Counted from the first letter of the stretch, positions 36,563 through 45,505 are shown. The stretch: 64,000 nucleotides of DNA from Mageeibacillus sp. (GCA_022484595.1 JAKVLB010000001.1:248001-312000), one strand, 5' to 3'. The notes: generated from the letters alone by a model not told the origin. Translations and numbers: made by a program.

Positions 36563-37816
36563 ATGATAGTAGAATTCGGATTTGGCAACGGCACACAGAA
36601 GGTTGATATTCCTGACAGCAATCTTCAGGAGATTCTTATGAGCAATCCCATAGAGCATGAGCGTCACGGCGCGGCTGCCGTAGACTATGCTCTTGACAAT
36701 CCTGTAGGCTCTGCGAAGCTTGAAGAACTGGCAAAGCCGGGGCGGAAAATTGCAATCATAACCAGCGATATATCCAGACCTCTTCCGAGCTTTGACGTCA
36801 TTCCCTCAATTCTTGACAGACTGTATGCCGCGGGCTGCAGCAAAAGCGACATCAAGGTTGTCTTCGCACTGGGTTCACACAGACATCACACCGACGAAGA
36901 GAAACGCAAGCTTGTAGGCGACAGAGTCTATAGCGAAGTCAGCTGCGTTGACAGCGAGCCTGACGACTGCATACATATGGGTGACACAAGCCGCGGCACT
37001 CCGGTCGACATCACAAGAAGCGTAGCGGAAGCTGATTTCAGAATCGGCGTAGGCAACATTGAGTTCCACTACTTCGCCGGATATTCCGGCGGTGCCAAGG
37101 CACTGATGCCAGGAGTCTCTACTCCGCGGGCGATACAGGCCAACCACACAATGATGGTTGACGAGAACGCGTGCGCAGGCAAACTTGATGGCAATCCTTT
37201 GCGCGCCGACATTGAAGAATCCGAGACATTCTGTCATCTTGACTTCATCGTCAATCCTATACTTGATGAACACAAGCACATAGTATTTTGCGTCGCCGGT
37301 GACGTCACCAAAGCTCACCGCGCCGGCTGCCGTTATCTCGACAAGATGTACCGCAAACCTTTAAAATCGCGCGCCGATATTGTCATCGTCGCCCAGGGCG
37401 GTGCACCCAAAGACGCCAACCTGTATCAGACTCAGAAAGCTCTCGACAACTCAAAGTACGCTGTAAAAGACGGCGGAACCATCATTCTTATCGGTGCCTG
37501 CAACGAAGGCCTCGGGAGCAAAATCTTCGAGGAATGGCTCACACAGGCTCCTACAGCTGAATCATTGATTACCAGAGTCAAAGAGAACTTCCAGCTCGGC
37601 GGACACAAAGCCGCAGCTATCGCAATGGTTCTTCAGCATGCCCGCATCAGGCTCGTATCGGAGATGGATGACGATTTTGTCAGGAGCATATTCCTTGACC
37701 CCGCACCAAGCGCCCAGGAAGCCTTCGACGAAGCAATGGAACGCTACGGCAAGGACGCCACAGTTATCTGCATGCCATTTGGCGGTGCGACTCTGCCGAT
37801 GCCTCCGGAAGCCTGA
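36563..37816 (+). CDS. larA: Nickel-pincer-dependent lactate racemase-like protein LarA
   Basis: 417 residues related to LarA, which racemises lactate or related 2-hydroxyacids using a nickel-pincer nucleotide. Seen: LGSHRHHTDEEKRK with catalytic-type histidines, VGNIEFHYFAGYSGGAKALM carrying the cofactor-binding lysine region, and a C-terminal substrate-domain. The cofactor enzymes LarB, LarC and LarE are not here. ATG 36563 fits the family start better than the ATG at 36518. LarA relatives act on many substrates, so the exact one is open. It stands alone, divergent from topA and convergent with dprA. Confidence 0.88.
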   Translation: MIVEFGFGNGTQKVDIPDSNLQEILMSNPIEHERHGAAAVDYALDNPVGSAKLEELAKPGRKIAIITSDISRPLPSFDVIPSILDRLYAAGCSKSDIKVVFALGSHRHHTDEEKRKLVGDRVYSEVSCVDSEPDDCIHMGDTSRGTPVDITRSVAEADFRIGVGNIEFHYFAGYSGGAKALMPGVSTPRAIQANHTMMVDENACAGKLDGNPLRADIEESETFCHLDFIVNPILDEHKHIVFCVAGDVTKAHRAGCRYLDKMYRKPLKSRADIVIVAQGGAPKDANLYQTQKALDNSKYAVKDGGTIILIGACNEGLGSKIFEEWLTQAPTAESLITRVKENFQLGGHKAAAIAMVLQHARIRLVSEMDDDFVRSIFLDPAPSAQEAFDEAMERYGKDATVICMPFGGATLPMPPEA

Positions 37817-37930
37817 ATTCTGATATCAAACATTTTAAGTAATACGGCTGAAGCATGACACGCTAAGTTCGATGCCTTTATAAAGCCGTGCGGTAATAAT
37901 TCAGTCTCACAGGACGTTTCCAGATTATTG

Positions 37931-39151
37931 TCACTGCTTTATAAGCTCATATTTGCCCCCTTTCTGCTTAAGTGTTCCGGACATCTGCATATCCACCAGA
38001 AGCTTGGATACCCTGTAGAACGGAAGCTCCAGAGCATTGCAGAGTTCATCAGCATTGCGCGGCATTACCGTAAGTTCGTCGGCAATGATCATCTGCCATT
38101 CAATGTCACTTATCTCCTCCGGAGAAGCCTTTGCTTTCTTCCTGAGTTCTATCATTCCCAAACGCATGTCATTCCCGTCAGGGCTTCTCTCCTGCGGCAG
38201 CATCAGTTCCGGATTATCGAGTCTTCTGTATATCAGAGCCTGCGCGACCGCGTCAATTACACCGTCAGTTGATATAAGAATATGACAGCCGTCTTCCAGC
38301 AGCTTAAGACCTCCCCTGGCATTGTCGAAATAAATACTGTTCGGCAGCACAAACACTTCTTTACCCTGTGCAGCTGCGAAGGATGCGGTGTGCAAAGTTC
38401 CTGATACTTCACCTGCCTCCATTATCATCACGCAGTCACCAAGTCCTGCGATCAATCTGTTGCGCGCCGGGAAGTACTGTCTTAATACCGTCTGACCGGG
38501 CGGCATCTCGGACACAACGAGCCCGTTGCCTCCATCAGTCATCATGTCATATATGTCGCGGTTCCCCGGCGGATAACAGATATCCGGACCTCCTGCAAGT
38601 ACAGCTACTGTCCCTCCTGACCGGTGCAGCGCTGACCTGTGTGCCTGACTGTCTATTCCGAGAGCCATCCCCGACACTATCACTATTCCTTTCCGGCTCA
38701 GTTCACTGCAGAATGAATCAGTTGCGAACATCGAGTACCTGCTGGCTTCACGGGATCCTACCACTGCTGCGCTGCCGCGGTTTATCATGCCGGCAAGAAG
38801 CTTACGGCTGCCCCGGGCGTAAATAACATTCGGCATACCTGCCAGATGTCTCCAGTGCGGCGGATAGTCATCATCTTCAGAAGACACCGTAAAAATCTTA
38901 TTATCTTCGGATAACTTCCTGTAACCGTCCGCAAGCTCAAGAATCTTCCTCACGGAATTATTCATGGTATTGAGCTTCTGCCTTGTAAGATCACTGACTT
39001 CAATCCTGTCGGTATCTCTGAACCGTTCGAATTCCGCCAGCTCGCGGTAGCCGGATATGATACCTTTGCCCATAAGCTCTCTTATCGCCTTGTAATCAAC
39101 CTTTGAAGCCATTCTTATCGCGGAATATATATAGTCTCTTGTATCAGTCAT
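37931..39151 (-). CDS. dprA: DNA-processing protein DprA/Smf
   Basis: Loads RecA on incoming single-stranded DNA during transformation. A helix-hairpin-helix/SAM-like N-terminus (1-100) is followed by the Rossmann-like core: VVGSREASRYS, SGMALGIDSQAHRSAL, FPARNRLIAGLGD, EVSGTLHTASFAAAQGKEVFVLP; a winged helix (about 340-405) ends the protein. ATG 39151 (MTDTRDY) is chosen because GGGGGA lies 9 bases upstream. It follows the ComM-like gene by 35 bases. These two genes alone do not show that the organism is transformable. Confidence 0.93.
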   Translation of the reverse strand: MTDTRDYIYSAIRMASKVDYKAIRELMGKGIISGYRELAEFERFRDTDRIEVSDLTRQKLNTMNNSVRKILELADGYRKLSEDNKIFTVSSEDDDYPPHWRHLAGMPNVIYARGSRKLLAGMINRGSAAVVGSREASRYSMFATDSFCSELSRKGIVIVSGMALGIDSQAHRSALHRSGGTVAVLAGGPDICYPPGNRDIYDMMTDGGNGLVVSEMPPGQTVLRQYFPARNRLIAGLGDCVMIMEAGEVSGTLHTASFAAAQGKEVFVLPNSIYFDNARGGLKLLEDGCHILISTDGVIDAVAQALIYRRLDNPELMLPQERSPDGNDMRLGMIELRKKAKASPEEISDIEWQMIIADELTVMPRNADELCNALELPFYRVSKLLVDMQMSGTLKQKGGKYELIKQ

Positions 39152-39186
39152 AGCATTACTTCCCCCAATAATCACAAAACCGGTTC

Positions 39187-40833
39187 TCAGAGCTCATGTG
39201 TCCTGAATACCGCCGCTTCAGCAACATCCGCTGCGGTTACATCATCGCGGCCGCCCATATCCGCAATGGTTCTCGCGACTCTAAGGATTCTCGAGTATCC
39301 TCTCGCGGAGAAAAATCCCTTCTGCGACAGCTCAGAACCATATCGCAGAACATCGTCGGGTATTCTCATGATGTCACCAAGATCAGGCGCATCTACAGTC
39401 GCGTTATAGATACCTTCGCCGTAGCGTGAAGCCTGCCGCTGCCAGCATTGGGCAACTTCATCTCGGATTCTTATAGATTCCCCGTTCTTCGCGCATAGAT
39501 GAAATCCCGCTTCATGTTCTCTCAAAGGTTCACTAGATATTTCAGCCGCACTTCCGCCCGAGTCTCCTGATAGACCAAGAGATAAAACATGTCCGGAAGT
39601 CCGCCTGCCCGCTGCCCCGTACATCTCTTCCATGGCACTCCCGGATATCGCATGCATCTCACTGAACAGATCTATCCGCTCGAGAAAAGGTCCCGACAGC
39701 TTGTTCAGATACCGCTGCCTTACTCCGGGACTGCACCTGCACTTGTGACCCGGTTCATAATACATACCGCACTTACACGGATTGCCTGTCCCGACAAAAA
39801 TGAAGTTAGCCGGGAACTCATAGCTTCTTCCGTTCCTTGTAAGTCTCACCGCACGTTCTTCAAGCGGCTGTCTTAGCGACTCGATAACTTCAGATTTATA
39901 TTCAAGAATCTCATCTGCGAAAAGAACCCCGTTATTGGCAAGCGTAAGCTCCCCCGGTGTCAGCTTGACCGAACTTCCGTACAGCTTTGAGGTCGTAACC
40001 TGTGGTCCTATGTATCTGCATGGCCTTGTCCCTGTAAGCTTTGCTCCGGGCAATACTCCAACCGCTTCACTCACCGCATAAGCAGCAGATATCTCGCTTC
40101 TTGCAAGCGGCGGAAGAATTCCTGTAAGAATCCTTCCGGCCATGGTCTTACCGGAACCCGGACTTCCGAGAAGCAGAAGATTGTGGAATCCTGAAGCACT
40201 GATAATCAGTGCTCTCTTCGTCTTCTCCTGACCCTTGAGCAGCGATATATCAATATATTCAGAATCTTCGTCAGGCAGCGTCTCAAGCTGATACTGAAGC
40301 GGCACATATCCCGTCACCGAGAACAGCCGGGTCAGATCCTCAAGACAACCGACAGCCTGCGCGCTTGTCCCGGTACATCTGGCGCTAAGCACTTCTTCCT
40401 TCGGAATGAGTTTGATGTCCATCTTCTCATCGCGCAGACGGTTGAGTCGCAAGGCAGCTCCGGGAGTCCCCTTAACCGCGCCTGTCAGCGTCAGCTCACC
40501 CTCCGCATACACCTTCATCCCTCCGGGATCATGAAGTTGTCCTGAAGCAAACAGTATCGCCGCCGCCATCGCCAGGTCAAAACCTGACCCAGACTTTCTC
40601 AGATATGCCGGACTTATGCTTACAGTCACATGCCCCTTTGGCATTCTGAACCCGGCACCTGCAAGCGCCGAACGAAGCCTTCCCTGTGACTCTCTAATTG
40701 ATGAATCGCATAAACCTATGACCGAGAACGTTGGAATTCCCGGACTTACCGACACTTCAATCTCAGACAACACCCCCTGCATGCCATCGTTGAAGCACGA
40801 ATAAACCTTAGCTACTCTCGGTCTTACAGCCAT
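39187..40833 (-). CDS. YifB/ComM family AAA ATPase
   Basis: 548 residues: an N-terminal Lon-like domain (PTFSVIGLCDSSIRESQGRLRSAL and VTVSISPAYLRKSGSGFDLAMA), an AAA core with Walker A LLLGSPGSGKTMAGR and Walker B VLFADEILEY, a zinc-type segment (CKCGMYYEPGHKCRC), and a C-terminal Mg-chelatase-like lid. ComM in transformable Gammaproteobacteria is a helicase that extends DNA uptake heteroduplexes; the Clostridia proteins are assumed similar. GGGGGAAAACGAT lies before the ATG. It is operonic with dprA. Confidence 0.92.
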   Translation of the reverse strand: MAVRPRVAKVYSCFNDGMQGVLSEIEVSVSPGIPTFSVIGLCDSSIRESQGRLRSALAGAGFRMPKGHVTVSISPAYLRKSGSGFDLAMAAAILFASGQLHDPGGMKVYAEGELTLTGAVKGTPGAALRLNRLRDEKMDIKLIPKEEVLSARCTGTSAQAVGCLEDLTRLFSVTGYVPLQYQLETLPDEDSEYIDISLLKGQEKTKRALIISASGFHNLLLLGSPGSGKTMAGRILTGILPPLARSEISAAYAVSEAVGVLPGAKLTGTRPCRYIGPQVTTSKLYGSSVKLTPGELTLANNGVLFADEILEYKSEVIESLRQPLEERAVRLTRNGRSYEFPANFIFVGTGNPCKCGMYYEPGHKCRCSPGVRQRYLNKLSGPFLERIDLFSEMHAISGSAMEEMYGAAGRRTSGHVLSLGLSGDSGGSAAEISSEPLREHEAGFHLCAKNGESIRIRDEVAQCWQRQASRYGEGIYNATVDAPDLGDIMRIPDDVLRYGSELSQKGFFSARGYSRILRVARTIADMGGRDDVTAADVAEAAVFRTHEL

Positions 40834-40930
40834 ATCGTTTTCCCCCTTGCATGACTAAATCATACTAGGAAAAACAGCTTAAAAACCCGACAAAAAACTA
40901 CAAAAACCGACAAAGAATATCCCTTAAGGA

Positions 40931-41419
40931 TTATCTCTTCCCGCCGCCATTCTCACTGCTGTTGCCGGCATCATCAGACTGTTTGTCTGCGACATTCTCC
41001 GCTGCACTTCCGGAATCTTTCCAGCCCTTGGCATGCGAACGCAATGCATCAGAGTATGCGTTTATTCTGTGATAATAATTCAACACTCTCAATCGCTGTA
41101 ACACAGCTTCAAGTTCCTTATTACTCTCTTTAGCCTCAGTTATTGTATTAGATTCTGTCAATATCAGATCATTTACCGCACTTGAAAACAATTCGAGCTC
41201 ATTAACATCATTCACCGGAACAATACTCAAACAGAATCCAAACGAATTCAGATAGGATACAAACGTGTCAAGCTTAGGCGCATGTTTCCCGGATTCAATC
41301 CTGGACACCTGCGGCTGAGACACCTCAATTCTATTGGCAATTTCCGTAACAGTCAGCCCGCTTTTCCTGCGCAAACTGGCTCCCTGCCTGATAAGTTCCT
41401 GATAATCAGACTCAACCAT
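40931..41419 (-). CDS. XRE-family HTH protein next to the CRISPR array
   Basis: 162 residues from ATG 41419, which follows GGAGG by 5 bases (an upstream frame adds 24 unsupported residues). The HTH domain is LRRKSGLTVTEIANRIEV followed by SQPQVSRIESGKHAPKL, and the next part, SYLNSFGFCLSIVPV, resembles HigA-type antitoxins. The C-terminal half is charged and low-complexity (ends SENGGGKR). No toxin gene is adjacent. The promoter region holds an imperfect inverted repeat (AATATATC-TTTTTT-GGTATATATT, 41437-41460) that could be an operator. A link to CRISPR control is possible but unproven. Confidence 0.8.
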   Translation of the reverse strand: MVESDYQELIRQGASLRRKSGLTVTEIANRIEVSQPQVSRIESGKHAPKLDTFVSYLNSFGFCLSIVPVNDVNELELFSSAVNDLILTESNTITEAKESNKELEAVLQRLRVLNYYHRINAYSDALRSHAKGWKDSGSAAENVADKQSDDAGNSSENGGGKR

Positions 41420-41520
41420 ATATACCTCCAAAATGAATATATCTTTTTTGGTATATATTATCCTATCGAAAAGAAGATTACCATAATTCAAGTGTATCCC
41501 CGAGTCTCAATCTGTATCAG

Positions 41521-43926
41521 AAATCAAATCAGACTACGCGGGGGACACTCGTTGCCATTATTGATGATAAGACCTTACTTAGGATCACCCCCGCCTACGC
41601 GGGGAACACATATTATTATGTATTTTGATTTTTCCTTTTGTGGGTTCACCCCCGCCTACGCGGGGAACACTAAGGCTCTATCTTGGCCATCAGGTGCGGC
41701 ACAGGATCACCCCCGCCTACGCGGGGAACACCAAAATCGTCCGTTATGCTCGGATGCACTGTATGGATCACCCCCGCACATACGGGGAACACCAGATCTT
41801 CCGACCGCATTTGTTATCTTGGTCAGGATCACCCCCGCACATACGGGGAACACTATCCGCGTCCGCTAACATACGAGCATATCTTGGGATCACCCCCGCA
41901 CATACGGGGAACACAGGGAATTTGTACGTACATTCCCGTTTTCTTGGGATCACCCCCGCACATACGGGGAACACATTGAGTCCACAAGTTTTACTAAAGG
42001 TTATTTGGGATCACCCCCGCACATGCGGGGAACACAGAAAAGCCTGTATCATCTAACTATGATCTGGGGGATCACCCCCGCACATGCGGGGAACACAGTC
42101 CGCGCAGAATCTCTACAGGAACGTTTTTAGGATCACCCCCGCACATGCGGGGAACACTCTAAGACCGGACGCAACGCCTGCTCCTCGTTGGGATCACCCC
42201 CGCACATGCGGGGAACACTCCTGTCAGCCCTACGATGTGCCTCGCCTCCGGGGATCACCCCCGCACATGCGGGGAACACGTACTCCTTTGCGCGTCTCCG
42301 CGCGGGTAAATAGGATCACCCCCGCACATGCGGGGAACACGCGGATGCAGAGCTTGGCGCTTTCGCGCTCATGGGATCACCCCCGCACATGCGGGGAACA
42401 CGTAATAGAACGACTATCTTGAACAAGGTCGTAAGGATCACCCCCGCACATGCGGGGAACACTCTCTTTAGTCTCATCAATCGCGGTCGCCAGTGGGATC
42501 ACCCCCGCACATGCGGGGAACACAAATAAATTTGCCCCCTATACGCAACAATAGTAGGATCACCCCCGCACATGCGGGGAACACTGTTGCGCTCCCCAAG
42601 TTTAAAGAATTGCCATAGGATCACCCCCGCACATGCGGGGAACACGTTTGAAGTTCATTCGCAGCTGTGTTAATTTCTGGATCACCCCCGCACATGCGGG
42701 GAACACCCTTGAAACCCGCGTGTGAGTTGAGCGTACCGGGGATCACCCCCGCACATGCGGGGAACACCGCGGGAGGCTATCAGGTCAAGGGCGACTTTGG
42801 GGATCACCCCCGCACATGCGGGGAACACATTTGATTAGCACACCTCGCTGTGTCAGTTCAAGGATCACCCCCGCACATGCGGGGAACACTACACGCATTA
42901 CAGTAAAACGCAATCCTGTTTAGGATCACCCCCGCACATGCGGGGAACACCTTTACGGGAAGTAGGAGATGCATCGGTGTTAAGGATCACCCCCGCACAT
43001 GCGGGGAACACGGACAGGCTTAGAATTTATCTGCTTGCGGACTAGGATCACCCCCGCACATGCGGGGAACACTCTCTTTAGTCTCATCAATCGCGGTCGC
43101 CAGTGGGATCACCCCCGCACATGCGGGGAACACTGCAAAGGTTAAGTTTGACAACGCAACACGTGAGGATCACCCCCGCACATGCGGGGAACACAGCTGT
43201 AGCGCCGTTTAGGATGTTACAGGGGCAGGATCACCCCCGCACATGCGGGGAACACGGATGCGCTATGAGAAGTCTTATCTTCCCCGCGGGATCACCCCCG
43301 CACATGCGGGGAACACACTATGAACTTGGGAAGCAATCCTTTGCTTCAGGGATCACCCCCGCACATGCGGGGAACACCCGTCACTTTATGCCCAACTTGG
43401 TCTCAAAAAGGGATCACCCCCGCACATGCGGGGAACACAAATTGTCGCCCACGTCCACGACGAGATGATTAGGATCACCCCCGCACATGCGGGGAACACT
43501 CAGCCAGCTTACGCAGAGTCTCTGCAGGTGTAGGATCACCCCCGCACATGCGGGGAACACCCTGACCTGAGTCCATCCTTGCCCTTCGGGTTGGGATCAC
43601 CCCCGCACATGCGGGGAACACTTGTGCGCTCTGCACAAACAATCTCATAATTTGGGATCACCCCCGCACATGCGGGGAACACGCACTTAAAATAACAATT
43701 ATCAGAGTTTTGTTGGAATCACCCCCGCACATGCGGGGAACACTCAGCCAGTTCGCGCAGAATATCTGCCGGGGCAGGATCACCCCCGCACATGCGGGGA
43801 ACACCAATCTCTTTTGACAGGGATTCCTTTTCTTTGCGGATCACCCCCGCACATGCGGGGAACACTATCTTCGGGATGGTATCTTCGGGTATCGCGTGGG
43901 ATCACCCCCGCACATGCGGGGAACAC
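41521..43926 (-). CRISPR. Type I-E CRISPR array, 40 repeats and 39 spacers
   Basis: A 28-base repeat recurs every 61 bases with spacers of 33 bases (one of 32). Read on the minus strand it is GTGTTCCCCGCATGTG followed by CGGGGGTGATCC, a hairpin-forming type I-E repeat. Repeats begin at 41582, 41643, 41704 and so on to 43899; a badly decayed one lies at about 41521-41548. From left to right the stem loop changes in blocks: CCTACG (41582-41731), ACATACG (41765-41974), then ACATGCG to the end. Decay at the left and uniformity at the right place the leader at the right, with transcription on the minus strand. Spacers at 42463-42495 and 43073-43105 are identical. Confidence 0.98.
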
Positions 43927-44010
43927 ACTAAGATTATAGCGCAAATACAGCGTTTCTGTTTTGATTATGTATTTAAATTTATTAATTTCTCATACAATGA
44001 GTATGTAGCA
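43927..44010 (-). promoter_or_regulatory. Probable CRISPR leader overlapping the 3' end of cas2-dnaQ
   Basis: AT-rich sequence next to the leader-proximal repeat, containing on the minus strand TATAATCTTAGT directly before the first repeat. Only 38 bases separate the repeat from the cas2 fusion stop codon, so a leader of normal length must extend into that gene. The boundary is inferred. Confidence 0.5.
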
Positions 44011-44834
44011 TGACAGTCAGCAAGAGCTCTATGACGTTGATCAGCAACTATATCAAAATATTTTAATAAAGTGTCCATTCGATAATTCTCGATATCCTTG
44101 ATGACTGATCTTGCCATTGACAAAGTATCGGTAATAGAGTTACCTGTAATAGCCATTCCATATCTTTGATATGCGTTATTAATAAAGCTCATAGCGAACT
44201 TTGCATTATGAGCAACAACAGGATAAATACCGACGAAATCCCTAATCTTAATTAGCGCCTCTTTCTCAGGGAATCCTCTGTCAATTAAATCAGTATCTGA
44301 AATTCCCGTTAAAGCAACAATCGTCTCAGATAATTTGTTTTCGCAATGAACAAGCATATTCAATGAGTCAGTTATTTTCCCATTTGTTATCTTTATTCCG
44401 CCGAATTCAATAATTCGATCATTAATCCTGTCAAGTCCGGTTGTTTCGATATCAAGAACAATATACTCATCAGGTTCAAAAAACTTCTGTTCAGGTTCAC
44501 TGCGCTTCAGTTTTACTGCTGCACGGACAACTGTTTTGCTCTTCCTTTTACAGACTTCCTTTGGCAGCGGTCTCATAATAAGTTTCAGTCCATCATAATC
44601 AACAGGATTCCATTTGGTGTTCAACGTACGGAATTCAAAGCCCTGTTCATTCTTCGCACTGTAGACCAGAAATGCGCTTCCGCCGTTAGCGTTCTTCTCT
44701 ATTTTCTTCCATAACTCATCCCTAATTCGAGCTGTAACACGACCTACATAAACGCCTGTATCTATCTCAAGCAGCCACTTGGTTAAATCACCGCGTAATG
44801 ATGCTGAACATTTGGACAATGAGATTACTATCAT
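43965..44834 (-). CDS. cas2: Cas2 fused to a DnaQ-like DEDDh exonuclease, motif II mutated
   Basis: 289 residues. Residues 1-90 are type I-E Cas2: MIVISLSKCSASLRGDL, TGVYVGRVTARIRDELWKKI, EQGFEFRTLNTKWNPVDYDG. After a basic linker (91-118) comes a DnaQ-type exonuclease (122-289) with motif I YIVLDIETTGLD (D128, E130) and motif III HRALADCHA (H268, D273). Motif II, normally HNAxFD, reads VAHNAKFAMSF, with alanine (codon GCT) where the catalytic aspartate should be (214). Such fusions are known in Streptococcus thermophilus type I-E, where the exonuclease trims prespacers. This copy probably cannot cut. It directly follows the cas1 fragment. Confidence 0.93.
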   Translation of the reverse strand: MIVISLSKCSASLRGDLTKWLLEIDTGVYVGRVTARIRDELWKKIEKNANGGSAFLVYSAKNEQGFEFRTLNTKWNPVDYDGLKLIMRPLPKEVCKRKSKTVVRAAVKLKRSEPEQKFFEPDEYIVLDIETTGLDRINDRIIEFGGIKITNGKITDSLNMLVHCENKLSETIVALTGISDTDLIDRGFPEKEALIKIRDFVGIYPVVAHNAKFAMSFINNAYQRYGMAITGNSITDTLSMARSVIKDIENYRMDTLLKYFDIVADQRHRALADCHATYSLYEKLINLNT

Positions 44835-45250
44835 TGGATATTCTCATCATCATCATCGGGAAGATATAATTTACCTGAATCGATTTCACCATCTTTATCG
44901 TCCCATAATTTAAGTATCGATACATCAGGATTCTCAAAATCACTTTCTCCGTCTTCTGACAACAAAAAGCAGATATCACTGACCATACGTTGAAGTATAT
45001 CTCCGGAAGCGAAAAGATCTCGCATGCAATGTCTCACATCATTCTCAACATTTGATGATCCTCTGGCAACCACTTCAAATGAGATAGGTATTGATGTCTC
45101 AGCCTTATATAAATCTGCTACATCATATACAAAGGATCGTTCATGTCCTACATGAACAAATCCAAGACCGGCAGACAGCCCCAGAGCGACAATTACACTG
45201 TGCGCTAATCCATATAGGCAGATATTAGCTGATGACAATGCTATAAATGC
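44831..45250 (-). pseudogene. cas1: cas1 C-terminal fragment (type I-E integrase), 5' part deleted
   Basis: About 139 residues of Cas1 remain: AFIALSSANICLYGLAHS, LGFVHVGHERSFVYDVADLYK and a helical end that finishes DDDDENIQ. The catalytic His and Asp of the second half are kept, but the N-terminal half with the catalytic Glu is gone. The frame runs upstream without a natural start into the cas3 remnant; a TTG at 45238 is the only in-frame start-like codon. The end overlaps cas2 by 4 bases (ATGA), the original operon coupling. It cannot be a working integrase subunit. Confidence 0.9.
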
Positions 45251-45321
45251 GTGTAAAGCGGAAGCCAGTCATTATCATTCTTCTTAGCCCAAAGTAATTT
45301 TGTATTGTCAGATAATCCCAT
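45241..45321 (-). pseudogene. cas3: cas3 5' remnant (first 26 codons)
   Basis: From ATG 45321, with GGAG 8 bases upstream, the frame reads MGLSDNTKLLWAKK then NDNDWLPLYTHL and stops at TAG. The pattern WAKK...WLPL..HL is the conserved start of type I-E Cas3 helicase-nucleases. It runs out exactly where cas1 sequence begins, in a different frame. The shared bases GCATTTA (45250-45244) fit both genes (cas3 T-H-L and cas1 A-F-I), marking the deletion junction. Everything from cas3 through the first half of cas1 is therefore missing. Confidence 0.85.
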
Positions 45322-45350
45322 AAATCAGCTCCGAGAATGTATTTGAGTAG

Positions 45351-45379
45351 ATTATATCAAACTTTAATTGCATTAATCG
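45351..45379 (-). promoter_or_regulatory. Putative promoter of the former cas operon
   Basis: On the minus strand an extended -10, TGATATAAT (45359-45351), lies about 30 bases before the cas3 remnant ATG; the -35 region (CGATTA at 45379-45374) is weak. It would now drive the cas3-cas1 remnant and cas2-dnaQ, and possibly read into the array. Confidence 0.5.
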
Positions 45380-45505
45380 GACTGAACCCTGACTTTTCGA
45401 TATCTGATAAAGTTTTTACTGACAATGTCGCGGCTTATGCGGTGAGGTCTTTCCGCCCAAAATCCACAAACTGATCCGCAATGCATCCTCTTTCCTGACT
45501 TCAAG

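Noticed and set aside
40931-41419. A toxin-antitoxin pair at the XRE gene
   Set aside because: The HTH part resembles HigA antitoxins, but no toxin frame lies on either side: comM is one neighbour, the array the other.
41282-43468. Open frames through the CRISPR array with repeated PAHAGNT or SPPHMRGT peptides
   Set aside because: They are translations of the 61-base repeat period, not genes; such 'proteins' are well-known annotation artefacts.
44831-45238. A complete small gene with TTG start for the cas1 remnant
   Set aside because: The frame extends upstream into a deletion junction, no ribosome site precedes the TTG, and half of Cas1 including a catalytic residue is missing.
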